DNA of 20,589 nucleotides from an uncultured Oscillospiraceae bacterium (lineage in GTDB: Bacteria; Bacillota; Clostridia; Oscillospirales; Ruminococcaceae): the NCBI GenBank assembly GCA_958448395.1, contig CAUDDP010000038.1, forward strand, positions 1 through 20,589. Reading direction: 5' to 3'. The notes under the pieces were generated by a model. That model did not search any database. It was not told the origin of the DNA and saw nothing but the letters and a program-made list of their open reading frames with translations. Within the stretch, counting starts at the first letter, position 1; each line of letters opens with the position of its first letter. The translations under genes were made by a program, and so were the position numbers. Below are positions 7,743 through 14,990 of this stretch, one piece after another.

Positions 7743-9256
7743 ATATGATTTTCCCCATGATTCAGAATCTCATAAATTCGTTTCATATCCACATTTTCTC
7801 GCAGCAAATCTGCTAATTTATTATATTGTTTCTCTTTATATGACTGCAAATCAAGCGTTTCCATTTCAGCCGTATCCATCCCTTTTTTCTCTAAAAATGC
7901 CTGTACCAGCCGCTGCACCATTTCGGGCGAATCGAAAATGCCATGCAGATACGTTCCAAACACAGTACCCTCTGCATTGCGATAGCCGTCTGTTTCTCCA
8001 TTTTCCAGCACAGTAAACGGTATGGCATCGTTCATTCCAGCCGTCTTGCCCATATGAATCTCATAGCCGTTTACAGCCTGTCCAGACAAGGATTTCAGTA
8101 TGCCATCAACCGCACAAATCCTGCCATTCATACGGGCTCTGCACTTTTGTGGCAGGAAAACAGTCTCTGTATCCAGAAGCCCAATTCCCCGCAAAAAGCC
8201 GCCATCCTCCACCCCCTCCGGATCGGAAAGTGTCTTGCCCAGCATCTGAAATCCGCCACAGATACCAAACACAAGACTGCCCCTTTCATGCTGCTTCAGA
8301 ATCGCAGACTCTAATCCATTCTGACGCATCCAACGTAAATCTGCCATGGTATTTTTTGTGCCCGGCAGCAAAATCATATCCGGATTTCCCAATTCCCGTA
8401 CTTGTGTTACATACCGTACCGAAACGCCTTCTATCCGCTCAAATACTTCAAAATCCGTAAAATTGGATATGCGTGGTAAATGAATCACCGCCAAATCCAA
8501 CTGTGCCCCTTTCTGCATAGTACGATGGGTCAGACGATCAGAAAGACTATCCTCATCATCCAAATCCAACTGTACATAAGGGACTACCCCCAGTACCGGT
8601 ACACCGGTCAGTTCCTCCAGCATGGTAAGACCCGGCTTTAAGATTTCTACATCTCCCCGGAACTTATTGATGATGACCCCCTGAATCCGGCTGCGTTCCT
8701 CTTCATCCATCAGCATAATCGTACCATACACAGAAGCAAACACGCCGCCTCGATCAATGTCTCCCACCAAAATCACCGGTGAATCGGATAGCTTCGCCAT
8801 TCCCATATTGACAATATCCACATCTTTCAGGTTAATTTCTGCCGGACTTCCTGCACCCTCCAGCACAATTACATCATTTTCCTCCGCAAGGGAATGATAG
8901 GCTTTCAGAATATGCGGTATCAGCTGTTCTTTTTTCGTATAATATTCCACAGCCCCCATTGTGCCGAATACCTCACCATTTACAATCACCTGAGAGCCGC
9001 TGTCACTGGTAGGCTTTAGAAGAATTGGATTCATACGCACATCCGGCTCCACACCAGCTGCCTCCGCCTGCATCACCTGTGCCCGCCCCATTTCTAAACC
9101 GTCACGGGTGATATAGGAATTGAGTGCCATATTCTGTGATTTAAACGGCACAGTACGCAGTCCATCCTGCTGAAAAATTCGGCACAGTCCAGCTGTAATA
9201 AAGCTCTTTCCGGCAGAAGACATGGTACCAACCACCATTATTGATTTTGCAGCCAT
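7739..9256 (-). CDS. cbiP: Cobyric acid synthase CbiP (glutamine-hydrolysing)
   Basis: CbiP amidates the b, d, e and g side chains of adenosylcobyrinic acid a,c-diamide with ATP and glutamine. The 505-residue protein has an N-terminal ATPase domain (GTMSSAGKS at residues 10-18, and PFKSQNMALNSYITRDG soon after) and a C-terminal glutamine amidotransferase domain with nucleophile Cys333 in GICGGFQML and the His motif GTYLHGIFDS. The ATG at 9256 is preferred over the open frame that extends to 9295, because the family starts here and an AAAGGGG-like site precedes it. It overlaps the cobD end by 19 bp and the cbiD start by 4 bp. Confidence 0.97.
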   Translation of the reverse strand: MAAKSIMVVGTMSSAGKSFITAGLCRIFQQDGLRTVPFKSQNMALNSYITRDGLEMGRAQVMQAEAAGVEPDVRMNPILLKPTSDSGSQVIVNGEVFGTMGAVEYYTKKEQLIPHILKAYHSLAEENDVIVLEGAGSPAEINLKDVDIVNMGMAKLSDSPVILVGDIDRGGVFASVYGTIMLMDEEERSRIQGVIINKFRGDVEILKPGLTMLEELTGVPVLGVVPYVQLDLDDEDSLSDRLTHRTMQKGAQLDLAVIHLPRISNFTDFEVFERIEGVSVRYVTQVRELGNPDMILLPGTKNTMADLRWMRQNGLESAILKQHERGSLVFGICGGFQMLGKTLSDPEGVEDGGFLRGIGLLDTETVFLPQKCRARMNGRICAVDGILKSLSGQAVNGYEIHMGKTAGMNDAIPFTVLENGETDGYRNAEGTVFGTYLHGIFDSPEMVQRLVQAFLEKKGMDTAEMETLDLQSYKEKQYNKLADLLRENVDMKRIYEILNHGENHI

Positions 9257-10329
9257 AAAACAGAACCCCTTTCCACAATCACTTTTTTCAGACACTGTAG
9301 AAAATACTGATTTTCCTCATGTGTACGAACAGCTGCACGATAATACGCAGCATTCAGTCCACGATAGTTTTCACAATGCCGCAGCAAAATATGATCCTTT
9401 AAAAGCTGTCGATCCAAATCATGGTATCCCTTTGCCTGAAAGAAAACATAATTTGCATGTGGCTCCCAGACACGAAAACCCAAACGACACAGCCCATTAT
9501 AGAGATATTGTCTTTCCTGCTTTAAAAACATCAAAAAACGCTGCCGATATGCTGCATCCCGCAGTGCAGCACATCCTGCTGCACCAGCCAGCACACTGAC
9601 TGGCCACGGCTGTCCGGTTGTACGCACCTGTTCCACAAGCTTTTCATCCGCACAAATGCCATATCCCAGACGCAAGCCCGGAATGGCATACAGCTTTGTC
9701 ATGGATTTTAACAGAAACAGATTCGGATATCTGCCGATCTTCTGAATCATAGAATGCATTTCTGCTTCCTCTCCGGTCATATCATAAAAGCACTCATCCA
9801 GCAACACGGTCATTTGTTTTTGCTTTGCCAAATCCAGTATGCTGCACAATCGTTTCGGTTTTATTAACGAGCCTGTAGGATTATTGGGATTGCACAGTAC
9901 CAGAAAGTCATAGTCCTTGCTGCACATTTCCTCCATCAGTGCCTCTGTCAGTACAAACGGAAAGGGCATTTTCCAGTAGTCTACGGTGCACCCATAGGAT
10001 TCTAATGCCTCTCCGTATTCCGAAAAGGTTGGTACCGGAACCAGTGCACGATGTGGCGAAACGGCATGAACCATTCTAAAAATAATATCTGCACCGCCGT
10101 TTCCGCAAACAATCTGTTCAAACGGTACCCGATGATGCTGTGCAAGTGCCGTTCGCAGCTCCCGACAATACGGATCTGGATAGTGCACCAGATTCTGCAC
10201 AGCCCCCTCAATCGCACACTGTACAGAATGCGGAACACCAAAGGGGTTGATATTGGCAGAAAAGTCCACCCATTTTTCCGTTTTCAGAAATTCTTTTGCT
10301 GTATAAATATCTCCGCCATGTCGTTCCAC
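9238..10329 (-). CDS. cobD: Threonine-phosphate decarboxylase CobD (PLP-dependent)
   Basis: CobD decarboxylates L-threonine O-3-phosphate to (R)-1-amino-2-propanol phosphate, the linker that CbiB attaches. The 363-residue protein is a fold type I aminotransferase relative with SANINPFG (residues 24-31), CNPNNPTG (146-153), LLDE (176-179) and the PLP lysine Lys212 in KSMTKLYAIPGLRLGYG. Histidinol-phosphate aminotransferases share this fold, but the N-terminal HGGD...DFSANINPFG pattern and the position between cbiB and cbiP identify CobD. It starts 4 bp after cbiB. No C-terminal zinc-binding extension such as some CobD proteins have is seen. Confidence 0.94.
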   Translation of the reverse strand: MERHGGDIYTAKEFLKTEKWVDFSANINPFGVPHSVQCAIEGAVQNLVHYPDPYCRELRTALAQHHRVPFEQIVCGNGGADIIFRMVHAVSPHRALVPVPTFSEYGEALESYGCTVDYWKMPFPFVLTEALMEEMCSKDYDFLVLCNPNNPTGSLIKPKRLCSILDLAKQKQMTVLLDECFYDMTGEEAEMHSMIQKIGRYPNLFLLKSMTKLYAIPGLRLGYGICADEKLVEQVRTTGQPWPVSVLAGAAGCAALRDAAYRQRFLMFLKQERQYLYNGLCRLGFRVWEPHANYVFFQAKGYHDLDRQLLKDHILLRHCENYRGLNAAYYRAAVRTHEENQYFLQCLKKVIVERGSVLWLQNQ

Positions 10330-10333
10330 TTTA

Positions 10334-11302
10334 TCACCTCCAGCAAAGCAGAATCAATAGCCGCACAATACCAAACAAAAGCAACAGCAAAATTGCAGTG
10401 ACAATCATCATACGATTGGTTTGAAGAATATCTGCCGGCTCTGCCGGACGCAATGCTTCTCCGATGGTTGGCTTTTCCACAATTTTTCCAAAATACACAT
10501 GTGTTCCGCCAAGCTGAATTCCTAACGCACCTGCTGCTGCTGACTCTGTTTGTGCGGAATTCGGCGAAAGATGATTTCTACGGTCACGGCGGAAAATCCG
10601 AAAGGCATCTCCAGCGTGCAGATGCAAAAACCATGCCGCCACAATCATCAACAAACCGCAAATCCGTGCCGGCAGCCAATTTACCGCATCATCTAGCTTT
10701 GCAGAAGCTTTTCCAAAGTATTCATATTTTTCATTTCGATAGCCAACCATGGAATCTAGCGTATTGATTGCTTTATAGCAAAGTCCCAAAGGCACTCCAC
10801 CAATAAATAGATACAACAGTGGTGCTGCTACACCATCCGAGGTGTTTTCTGCAACCGTTTCGACACAAGCCTTTGTCACCTCTTCCGCATCCAGATTCTG
10901 TGTTTCTCTGCCGACCAGATAAGAAAGCCGCTTTCGTGCCAATGATAAGTCATTCTTGTGAAGTGCATCATAGACCTTATGACTTTCTGTACAAAGGCAG
11001 CGTGCTGCCAGAATCTGATATGCCCAAAATGTATGCAAAACAAACCAAAGCCAAAACGAAATGCGATATGCCAAATACAAAACCGCACTGGAAATCACGA
11101 AACTAAGCAGCGGAATCATCACCGCCAGCACGATACCCGCAGCAAATTCTCCGTGCGGTGTTTTGGGAAAAAAGCGACGCAGAAAACGTTCCATCCAGGA
11201 AATTCCCCTGCCGATCCAAACGACTGGATGCGGCAACCAGTGAGGATCTCCAAAACAGAGATCCAACAAAAACCCCAGACAAACACTGCACAAAATCCAC
11301 AT
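10334..11302 (-). CDS. cbiB: Adenosylcobinamide-phosphate synthase CbiB (membrane protein)
   Basis: CbiB joins aminopropanol (phosphate) to adenosylcobyric acid in the membrane. The 322-residue product starts with a hydrophobic segment and the family motif FGDPHWLPHPVVWIGR (residues 17-32), followed by several further membrane helices, and includes ENTSDGVAAPLLY in the catalytic region. The ATG at 11302 is chosen because a GGAGGAATGA site, overlapping the last codons of the preceding gene, lies just upstream, and because upstream in-frame codons back to 11383 fall inside that gene. The gap to the previous stop is 4 bp. Confidence 0.96.
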   Translation of the reverse strand: MWILCSVCLGFLLDLCFGDPHWLPHPVVWIGRGISWMERFLRRFFPKTPHGEFAAGIVLAVMIPLLSFVISSAVLYLAYRISFWLWFVLHTFWAYQILAARCLCTESHKVYDALHKNDLSLARKRLSYLVGRETQNLDAEEVTKACVETVAENTSDGVAAPLLYLFIGGVPLGLCYKAINTLDSMVGYRNEKYEYFGKASAKLDDAVNWLPARICGLLMIVAAWFLHLHAGDAFRIFRRDRRNHLSPNSAQTESAAAGALGIQLGGTHVYFGKIVEKPTIGEALRPAEPADILQTNRMMIVTAILLLLLFGIVRLLILLCWR

Positions 11303-11306
11303 ACAT

Positions 11307-11702
11307 TCATTCCTCCATCGTTCCCTGAATCCGCATTCCCAAGCCACAGCAAACGCGGTCAACCGTCTCTGCCTGTCCAGCAAGATATGTATTCAGCCGT
11401 CCTACAGCCTCCCGCCATGCCCGCTGTTCTGCTGTGATAGGAACCAGCCCGCAGCCTACCTCCTGCGTAATCAAAATCACATTTTTCCACTGCATCAAAA
11501 GTGCAGCTGCCATTTCACAGGGATTTTTCCCTTCGCATAACCAACTGGTCACCAACGCTTCCACATGATAGATGATTCGCTGCCCGTTCCAAGTTGAAAG
11601 CGGCTTTGCTGCTGCATCCCAGACATCCTGTTCTGTCAATCCGTAATGTTCCATCGCATAGGACAGCCGTCCCTGTGCATAACCACCGATAATCAGTTTC
11701 AT
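11307..11702 (-). CDS. Short CobU-like paralogue with altered P-loop
   Basis: The 131-residue product resembles CobU (adenosylcobinamide kinase/guanylyltransferase) only in part. The N-terminus IIGGYAQGRLSYA matches the CobU P-loop region, but the invariant Lys-Ser/Thr of GxxxxGK[ST] is replaced by Arg-Leu. The middle that carries the DxEMxxRIxxHR segment is missing. The C-terminus is well kept: QEVGCGLVP (residues 80-88, normally NEVGxGIVP) followed by WREAVGRLNTYLAGQAETV. It lies between cobS and cbiB, its ATG overlaps the cobS stop as ATGA, and a complete cobU is present two genes upstream. It is probably not a full kinase; it may be a partner or regulatory subunit of CobU. Such short paralogues occur in other clostridial B12 operons as far as I recall. 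Confidence 0.85.
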   Translation of the reverse strand: MKLIIGGYAQGRLSYAMEHYGLTEQDVWDAAAKPLSTWNGQRIIYHVEALVTSWLCEGKNPCEMAAALLMQWKNVILITQEVGCGLVPITAEQRAWREAVGRLNTYLAGQAETVDRVCCGLGMRIQGTMEE

Positions 11703-12475
11703 AACAATACGCCTCCCAGCAAAGCCGTTCCTAATGTCCATGCCGTTTCATTCAGTACCAGAAAAAAGCCTGCTAAATCACCAGTCAGTCCGCCAAACTG
11801 CTTTTTCTGCATATGATAATAGCCCACGAAAATCAGCATGGATAAACCAATGAGAAGACATGCCAACCAGTGATACCATAACACCAGAAGAATGCCGACC
11901 ACTCCGAATTCTACTGTCAGAATTACGCTGACATGTTTTCCAGCATTTTCTCCAAAGGTTTTCGCCAAAGAGCTTGTAGGTGCACAGGGAAAGCGTGTGA
12001 CGGAAATCCCACTAAGACAGCGTGTTAACACGAAGCCGCCAGTCAGCAGTCCAAGTACATAACAATTCTGTATCCGGTACAGCTCTGTATATGCACCGAA
12101 ACTAACCAGCAGCACCAGAATGACACTGAATACGGCAAAGGGTCCACAGTTTGGATCCTTCAGAATACGAAGCTTCTCTTCCTGTGGACGACGGGAATAA
12201 AGTGCATCTGCCGTATCACAAAAGCCATCCAAATGAATGCCACCGGTTATCACAACAATGCTAAGTACAGCAAGCACTGCGAATAACACGGCACCCACAC
12301 CCAACAGACTACAGACTGTCCAAACCATCCACAGACCACAGCCACAAAGCAAACCGACCAGTGGAAAGAATACCATCGCATGGCGAAGATTTTCTGCTGT
12401 CCAGTTCAAACACTTCACTGGAAATGCACTATACATGGAAACCGCAATCAAAAACGATTCAAACCATGATTTCAT
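11699..12475 (-). CDS. cobS: Adenosylcobinamide-GDP ribazoletransferase CobS (cobalamin synthase)
   Basis: CobS is the membrane enzyme that joins adenosylcobinamide-GDP with alpha-ribazole (phosphate) to make the finished cobalamin. The 258-residue protein is very hydrophobic, with several predicted helices, and has the family signature GGIHLDGFCDTADAL (residues 78-92), whose aspartates probably bind the metal. The ATG at 12475 matches the family start (MKSWFESFLIAVSMYSAFP) and follows a GGGAG site with a rather long spacer of about 12 bp. It overlaps the cobU end by 17 bp. The frame is open to 12526, but that part lies inside cobU. Confidence 0.96.
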   Translation of the reverse strand: MKSWFESFLIAVSMYSAFPVKCLNWTAENLRHAMVFFPLVGLLCGCGLWMVWTVCSLLGVGAVLFAVLAVLSIVVITGGIHLDGFCDTADALYSRRPQEEKLRILKDPNCGPFAVFSVILVLLVSFGAYTELYRIQNCYVLGLLTGGFVLTRCLSGISVTRFPCAPTSSLAKTFGENAGKHVSVILTVEFGVVGILLVLWYHWLACLLIGLSMLIFVGYYHMQKKQFGGLTGDLAGFFLVLNETAWTLGTALLGGVLL

Positions 12476-13001
12476 GATACAATTTCTCTCCCTTCCAAAG
12501 AATCGGTATGCCGCTGCATACCTCAATCACCACATCCGCAGCCCTTGCCAATGCACAATTCGTTTTTCCAATGTAATGCAAATAGGCATGCATTGCCAGA
12601 TCCTCCGGCATAACATCCGAACAAACTTCATTCGTTACAATGACCAAATGGGTAAGCCGTTTCTGTACGGCAAGCACACCATCCATCACAGTCTGCACCG
12701 GATCTGGTACATTCGTGCCAAACTGTTCATTTGCGATCAAATTGCTGATGCAGTCCAGCAATGCCGTACCGTCTGGCTCTAACATCAACGCATTCTCTGC
12801 CAGATGGTCAGGTATTTCTACCGTTTGAAATCCTTTTCCGGCACGCTGTTTTCGATGGCGTGCAATACGTGCCTCACATTCTGCATCCCACATCTGCATG
12901 GTCGCCAGATAATAAAATGGTTCTCGTTTTAACCGAAAAGCAATCTGTTCTGCCAGCAGAGATTTTCCACTTCCAGAACCGCCTGTTACCAACACCGTCA
13001 T
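12459..13001 (-). CDS. cobU: Adenosylcobinamide kinase / adenosylcobinamide-phosphate guanylyltransferase CobU
   Basis: CobU phosphorylates adenosylcobinamide and then transfers GMP to it, preparing the substrate of CobS. The 180-residue protein has an intact P-loop GGSGSGKS (residues 7-14), YLATMQMWDAECEARIARHR (31-50) and LLDCISNL (81-88). Its C-terminal motif, however, reads NEVCSDVMP (124-132) where many CobU proteins have NEVGxGIVP, and the downstream basic residue of the RxFRD-like segment is lost. From memory, clostridial CobU proteins commonly vary here. Its ATG overlaps the cbiA stop as ATGA. Confidence 0.95.
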   Translation of the reverse strand: MTVLVTGGSGSGKSLLAEQIAFRLKREPFYYLATMQMWDAECEARIARHRKQRAGKGFQTVEIPDHLAENALMLEPDGTALLDCISNLIANEQFGTNVPDPVQTVMDGVLAVQKRLTHLVIVTNEVCSDVMPEDLAMHAYLHYIGKTNCALARAADVVIEVCSGIPILWKGEKLYHEIMV

Positions 13002-14377
13002 ACGCTACTGCCACGTCCTTTCCGAAACTGCTGACATGCCTGTGCAAATGCCTTCGGCACAGCTGGATTGGATGGAAAATACAAATGCGGAAATCCAGCT
13101 GCAATGTGGTCAGTGAATTGCACTGCCTTCCACTGTTTTCCATTCGGGCGTTCTGCTGTAAAGGCCGCACCGTTTTCCGTACTGTCTGCATAATGAAATT
13201 CATGTGCACGGATCTGTGTACCGGTCTTTCCCAAGATGGTATTTTCCTGTGCAGTCAATGTAACATAGCCAAACCGGCAGAGCCGGCTTCCTAACCTGGA
13301 TGTACCCGGCAAAAGTTTTGCCATGGGATATTCTGTTCCGTCCCTGTCAAAAATGGCTTCCTGTAAATACAAAAAACCGCCGCACTCTGCAAAAATCGGC
13401 ATTTTTGCAGCAGATGCCTTTCGCAGACTCTCCAAAAAGGAAGTATTTCCGCTGAGTGCTTCCAGATATAACTCCGGATAGCCGCCACCCAGATACAGTC
13501 CATCCAGTTCGTCCGGCAACTTTGTATCGTTCAACGGCGAAAACGGCACAACCACCGCTCCGAATTGCTCCAGCATTTTTAAATTTTCCGCATAATAAAA
13601 GCAAAACGCCTTATCCTGTGCAACGCCCAGCCGGAATTTCTTTTCATATGTTTCCACTGGTGCTGCAAACGACAGCATCGGTGCTTCCGCTGCAAGCATT
13701 AGCATGTGATCCAGATCGAGTGTCTTTTCCGCAGTTTCTGCTAGTAGCTGAATTTTTTCAGCCAGCTGTTCCACCTCTCCTGCCGTCATCAGTCCCAGAT
13801 GACGGCTTTCCAGATGCACCTGCGGCAAATATGGAAGATACCCATATACAGGAATTCCTGTTTCCCGTTCAATCATTTCCTTATAAAAGGAATACATCCC
13901 ACTTCGAACCTGATTCAACAGAATTCCACGAATCTGATTGGGCTTTCGAAATGAAAGATAGCCCTTGCAAAGTGCAGCAGCAGAGCAGCCCATTCCCTGT
14001 ACGGATATCAGCAGCAGGGTTGGTGTTTGCAGCCACTGGGATACCGTATAAGCACTGGCTTCACATGTCTGACCGATACCATCATAAAAGCCCATAGCAC
14101 CTTCCATCAATGCCAGATCAGCATTGACCGATGTTTCTGCCACAAGCTGCTGCATCTGGTCTGCATCTAAAAAATAGGGATCCACATGATAGGTACTGCG
14201 TTTTGTAATATATGTGTGAAACATGGGGTCAATATAATCCGGTCCGCTTTTATAGCTCTGCACACACAGCCCCCGGCGTTTTAAAGCGGCAAGCAGTGCC
14301 GCCATTATGGTTGTTTTTCCGCAATTGCTACTGACGGCACTCAACATCAGCCTTGGTGTTTTACAACACAGATTCAT
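12998..14377 (-). CDS. cbiA: Cobyrinic acid a,c-diamide synthase CbiA
   Basis: CbiA amidates the a and c side chains of cob(II)yrinate using ATP and glutamine. The 459-residue protein has an N-terminal ATPase domain with SNCGKTT (residues 17-23, Lys21) and YKSGPDYIDP, and a C-terminal amidotransferase domain with GGGYPELY and nucleophile Cys332 in FAECGGF. This is the first gene of the operon. The ATG at 14377 is firmly chosen: GGGAGG (14387-14392) lies 9 bp upstream, and the frame's further opening to 14491 runs through the riboswitch terminator hairpin. No hydrogenobyrinate-type cobaltochelatase genes accompany it, in agreement with the anaerobic route. Confidence 0.97.
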   Translation of the reverse strand: MNLCCKTPRLMLSAVSSNCGKTTIMAALLAALKRRGLCVQSYKSGPDYIDPMFHTYITKRSTYHVDPYFLDADQMQQLVAETSVNADLALMEGAMGFYDGIGQTCEASAYTVSQWLQTPTLLLISVQGMGCSAAALCKGYLSFRKPNQIRGILLNQVRSGMYSFYKEMIERETGIPVYGYLPYLPQVHLESRHLGLMTAGEVEQLAEKIQLLAETAEKTLDLDHMLMLAAEAPMLSFAAPVETYEKKFRLGVAQDKAFCFYYAENLKMLEQFGAVVVPFSPLNDTKLPDELDGLYLGGGYPELYLEALSGNTSFLESLRKASAAKMPIFAECGGFLYLQEAIFDRDGTEYPMAKLLPGTSRLGSRLCRFGYVTLTAQENTILGKTGTQIRAHEFHYADSTENGAAFTAERPNGKQWKAVQFTDHIAAGFPHLYFPSNPAVPKAFAQACQQFRKGRGSSV

Positions 14378-14420
14378 ATAAAAAGTCCTCCCAATTGTAC
14401 CGTTTCCCATTGTGATAAAC

Positions 14421-14451
14421 AAAAAAATCGCTTCTTTGAAAGAAGCGATTT
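14421..14451 (-). terminator. Intrinsic terminator of the cobalamin riboswitch
   Basis: A perfect inverted repeat with 13-nt arms (AAATCGCTTCTTT / AAAGAAGCGATTT, 14425-14451) is followed on the minus strand by a run of seven T. It lies 40 nt after the aptamer and 44 nt before the cbiA start, exactly where the expression platform of a transcription-terminating riboswitch belongs. Confidence 0.9.
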
Positions 14452-14490
14452 CAGATACATGATCATATATTGGTGTCATCCTGTTTTCCA

Positions 14491-14641
14491 TAACAGAATC
14501 GAATGTCTACCTATCGCTCGTAAGCAGACGAAATCCTATTGCGTAATCCCACTTCACAGTTTCTTTTTTCAAAATAATTGCATCACAGTAGCGTAACTGT
14601 ACGGGATTCACACCCGTTTCCCTCTATTTTCAACTCTGTTA
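14491..14641 (-). ncRNA. Cobalamin riboswitch aptamer
   Basis: The minus strand contains GGGAAACGGGTGTGAATCC, close to the GGGAA...GGTGnnAATCC hallmark, followed by ACGCTACTGTGA, matching the CGCnACTGT B12-box core (14585-14593). Seven-bp arms TAACAGA (14635-14641) and TCTGTTA (14491-14497) can form the closing P1 helix. Directly 5' is an additional hairpin (ACAGCAATT/AATTGCTGT). The 3' arm of P1 could instead pair with the downstream AACAG (14479-14483), a possible part of the switch. Binding of B12 should favour the terminator at 14421-14451 and repress the whole operon. I cannot assign the Cbl class with certainty. Confidence 0.92.
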
Positions 14642-14672
14642 CAGCAATTCTAAATTGCTGTCCCTGTAATTT

Positions 14673-14701
14673 ATTATAGTACATTTTGCCGCTAAGTACA
14701 A
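14673..14701 (-). promoter_or_regulatory. Sigma-A type promoter of the cobalamin operon
   Basis: On the minus strand TTGTAC (14696-14701) and a consensus TATAAT (14673-14678) are separated by exactly 17 bp. Transcription would start near 14666, immediately before the riboswitch. Confidence 0.85.
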
Positions 14702-14736
14702 GTACAATTTTCAAAAAATTCATCAGGCAATTTTTC

Positions 14737-14785
14737 AGAACCTGTACCGAAAAGATGTGTGATGATTCCTATCGGTACAGGTTCT
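14737..14785. terminator. Long stem-loop after the ugd/rfbA remnant, possible terminator
   Basis: Perfect 14-bp arms (AGAACCTGTACCGA at 14737-14750 and TCGGTACAGGTTCT at 14772-14785) enclose a 21-nt loop. On the minus strand it begins 4 bp after the last stop of the rfbA remnant, so it may end the ugd transcript before the B12 promoter. There is no clear T-run on either strand (GAAAAATT follows on the minus strand), so another structured role or an inserted-element remnant remains possible. Confidence 0.4.
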
Positions 14786-14789
14786 TCTA

Positions 14790-14976
14790 TCAGTCCTCAT
14801 AATAACACAATGCTTCATCCTCTCCAAACGCTGCCTGCCATGCCGGCATTCATAAGCACTGACATTGTATAATAAATCATTGGTTTATCATAAATAAGAA
14901 ACAGCTGCTTTGAGGTCACCTTTGTTAATGTATATAAACGTATTCCCGAACCACCCGCAAGAATAATACCTTTCAT
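14790..14976 (-). pseudogene. rfbA: Remnant of glucose-1-phosphate thymidylyltransferase (RfbA/RmlA)
   Basis: A 53-codon ORF (14815-14976) begins with MKGIILAGGSGIRLYTLTKV and continues through QLFLIYDKPMIYY and MSVLMNAG, clearly the N-terminus of RfbA, which makes dTDP-glucose and is normally about 290 residues. It stops after the first fifth of the protein. The signature GGxGTRLxPxT has lost its Thr and Pro, and further conserved prolines are changed (LLPIYDKP to LFLIYDKP, YYPMS to YYTMS), as expected for a decaying gene. After the stop a second frame reads AFGEDEALCYYED to a TGA at 14790-14792, perhaps the tail of the deleted part or of another gene. A GAGGAAT site and a 14-bp gap after ugd show it was co-transcribed with ugd. 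Confidence 0.85.
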
Positions 14977-14990
14977 GGTTATTCCTCTTC

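Noticed and set aside
14378..14491. N-terminal extension of CbiA (open frame continuing upstream to 14491)
   Set aside because: It would be translated through the riboswitch terminator and has no family similarity; a strong GGGAGG site sits just before the ATG at 14377.
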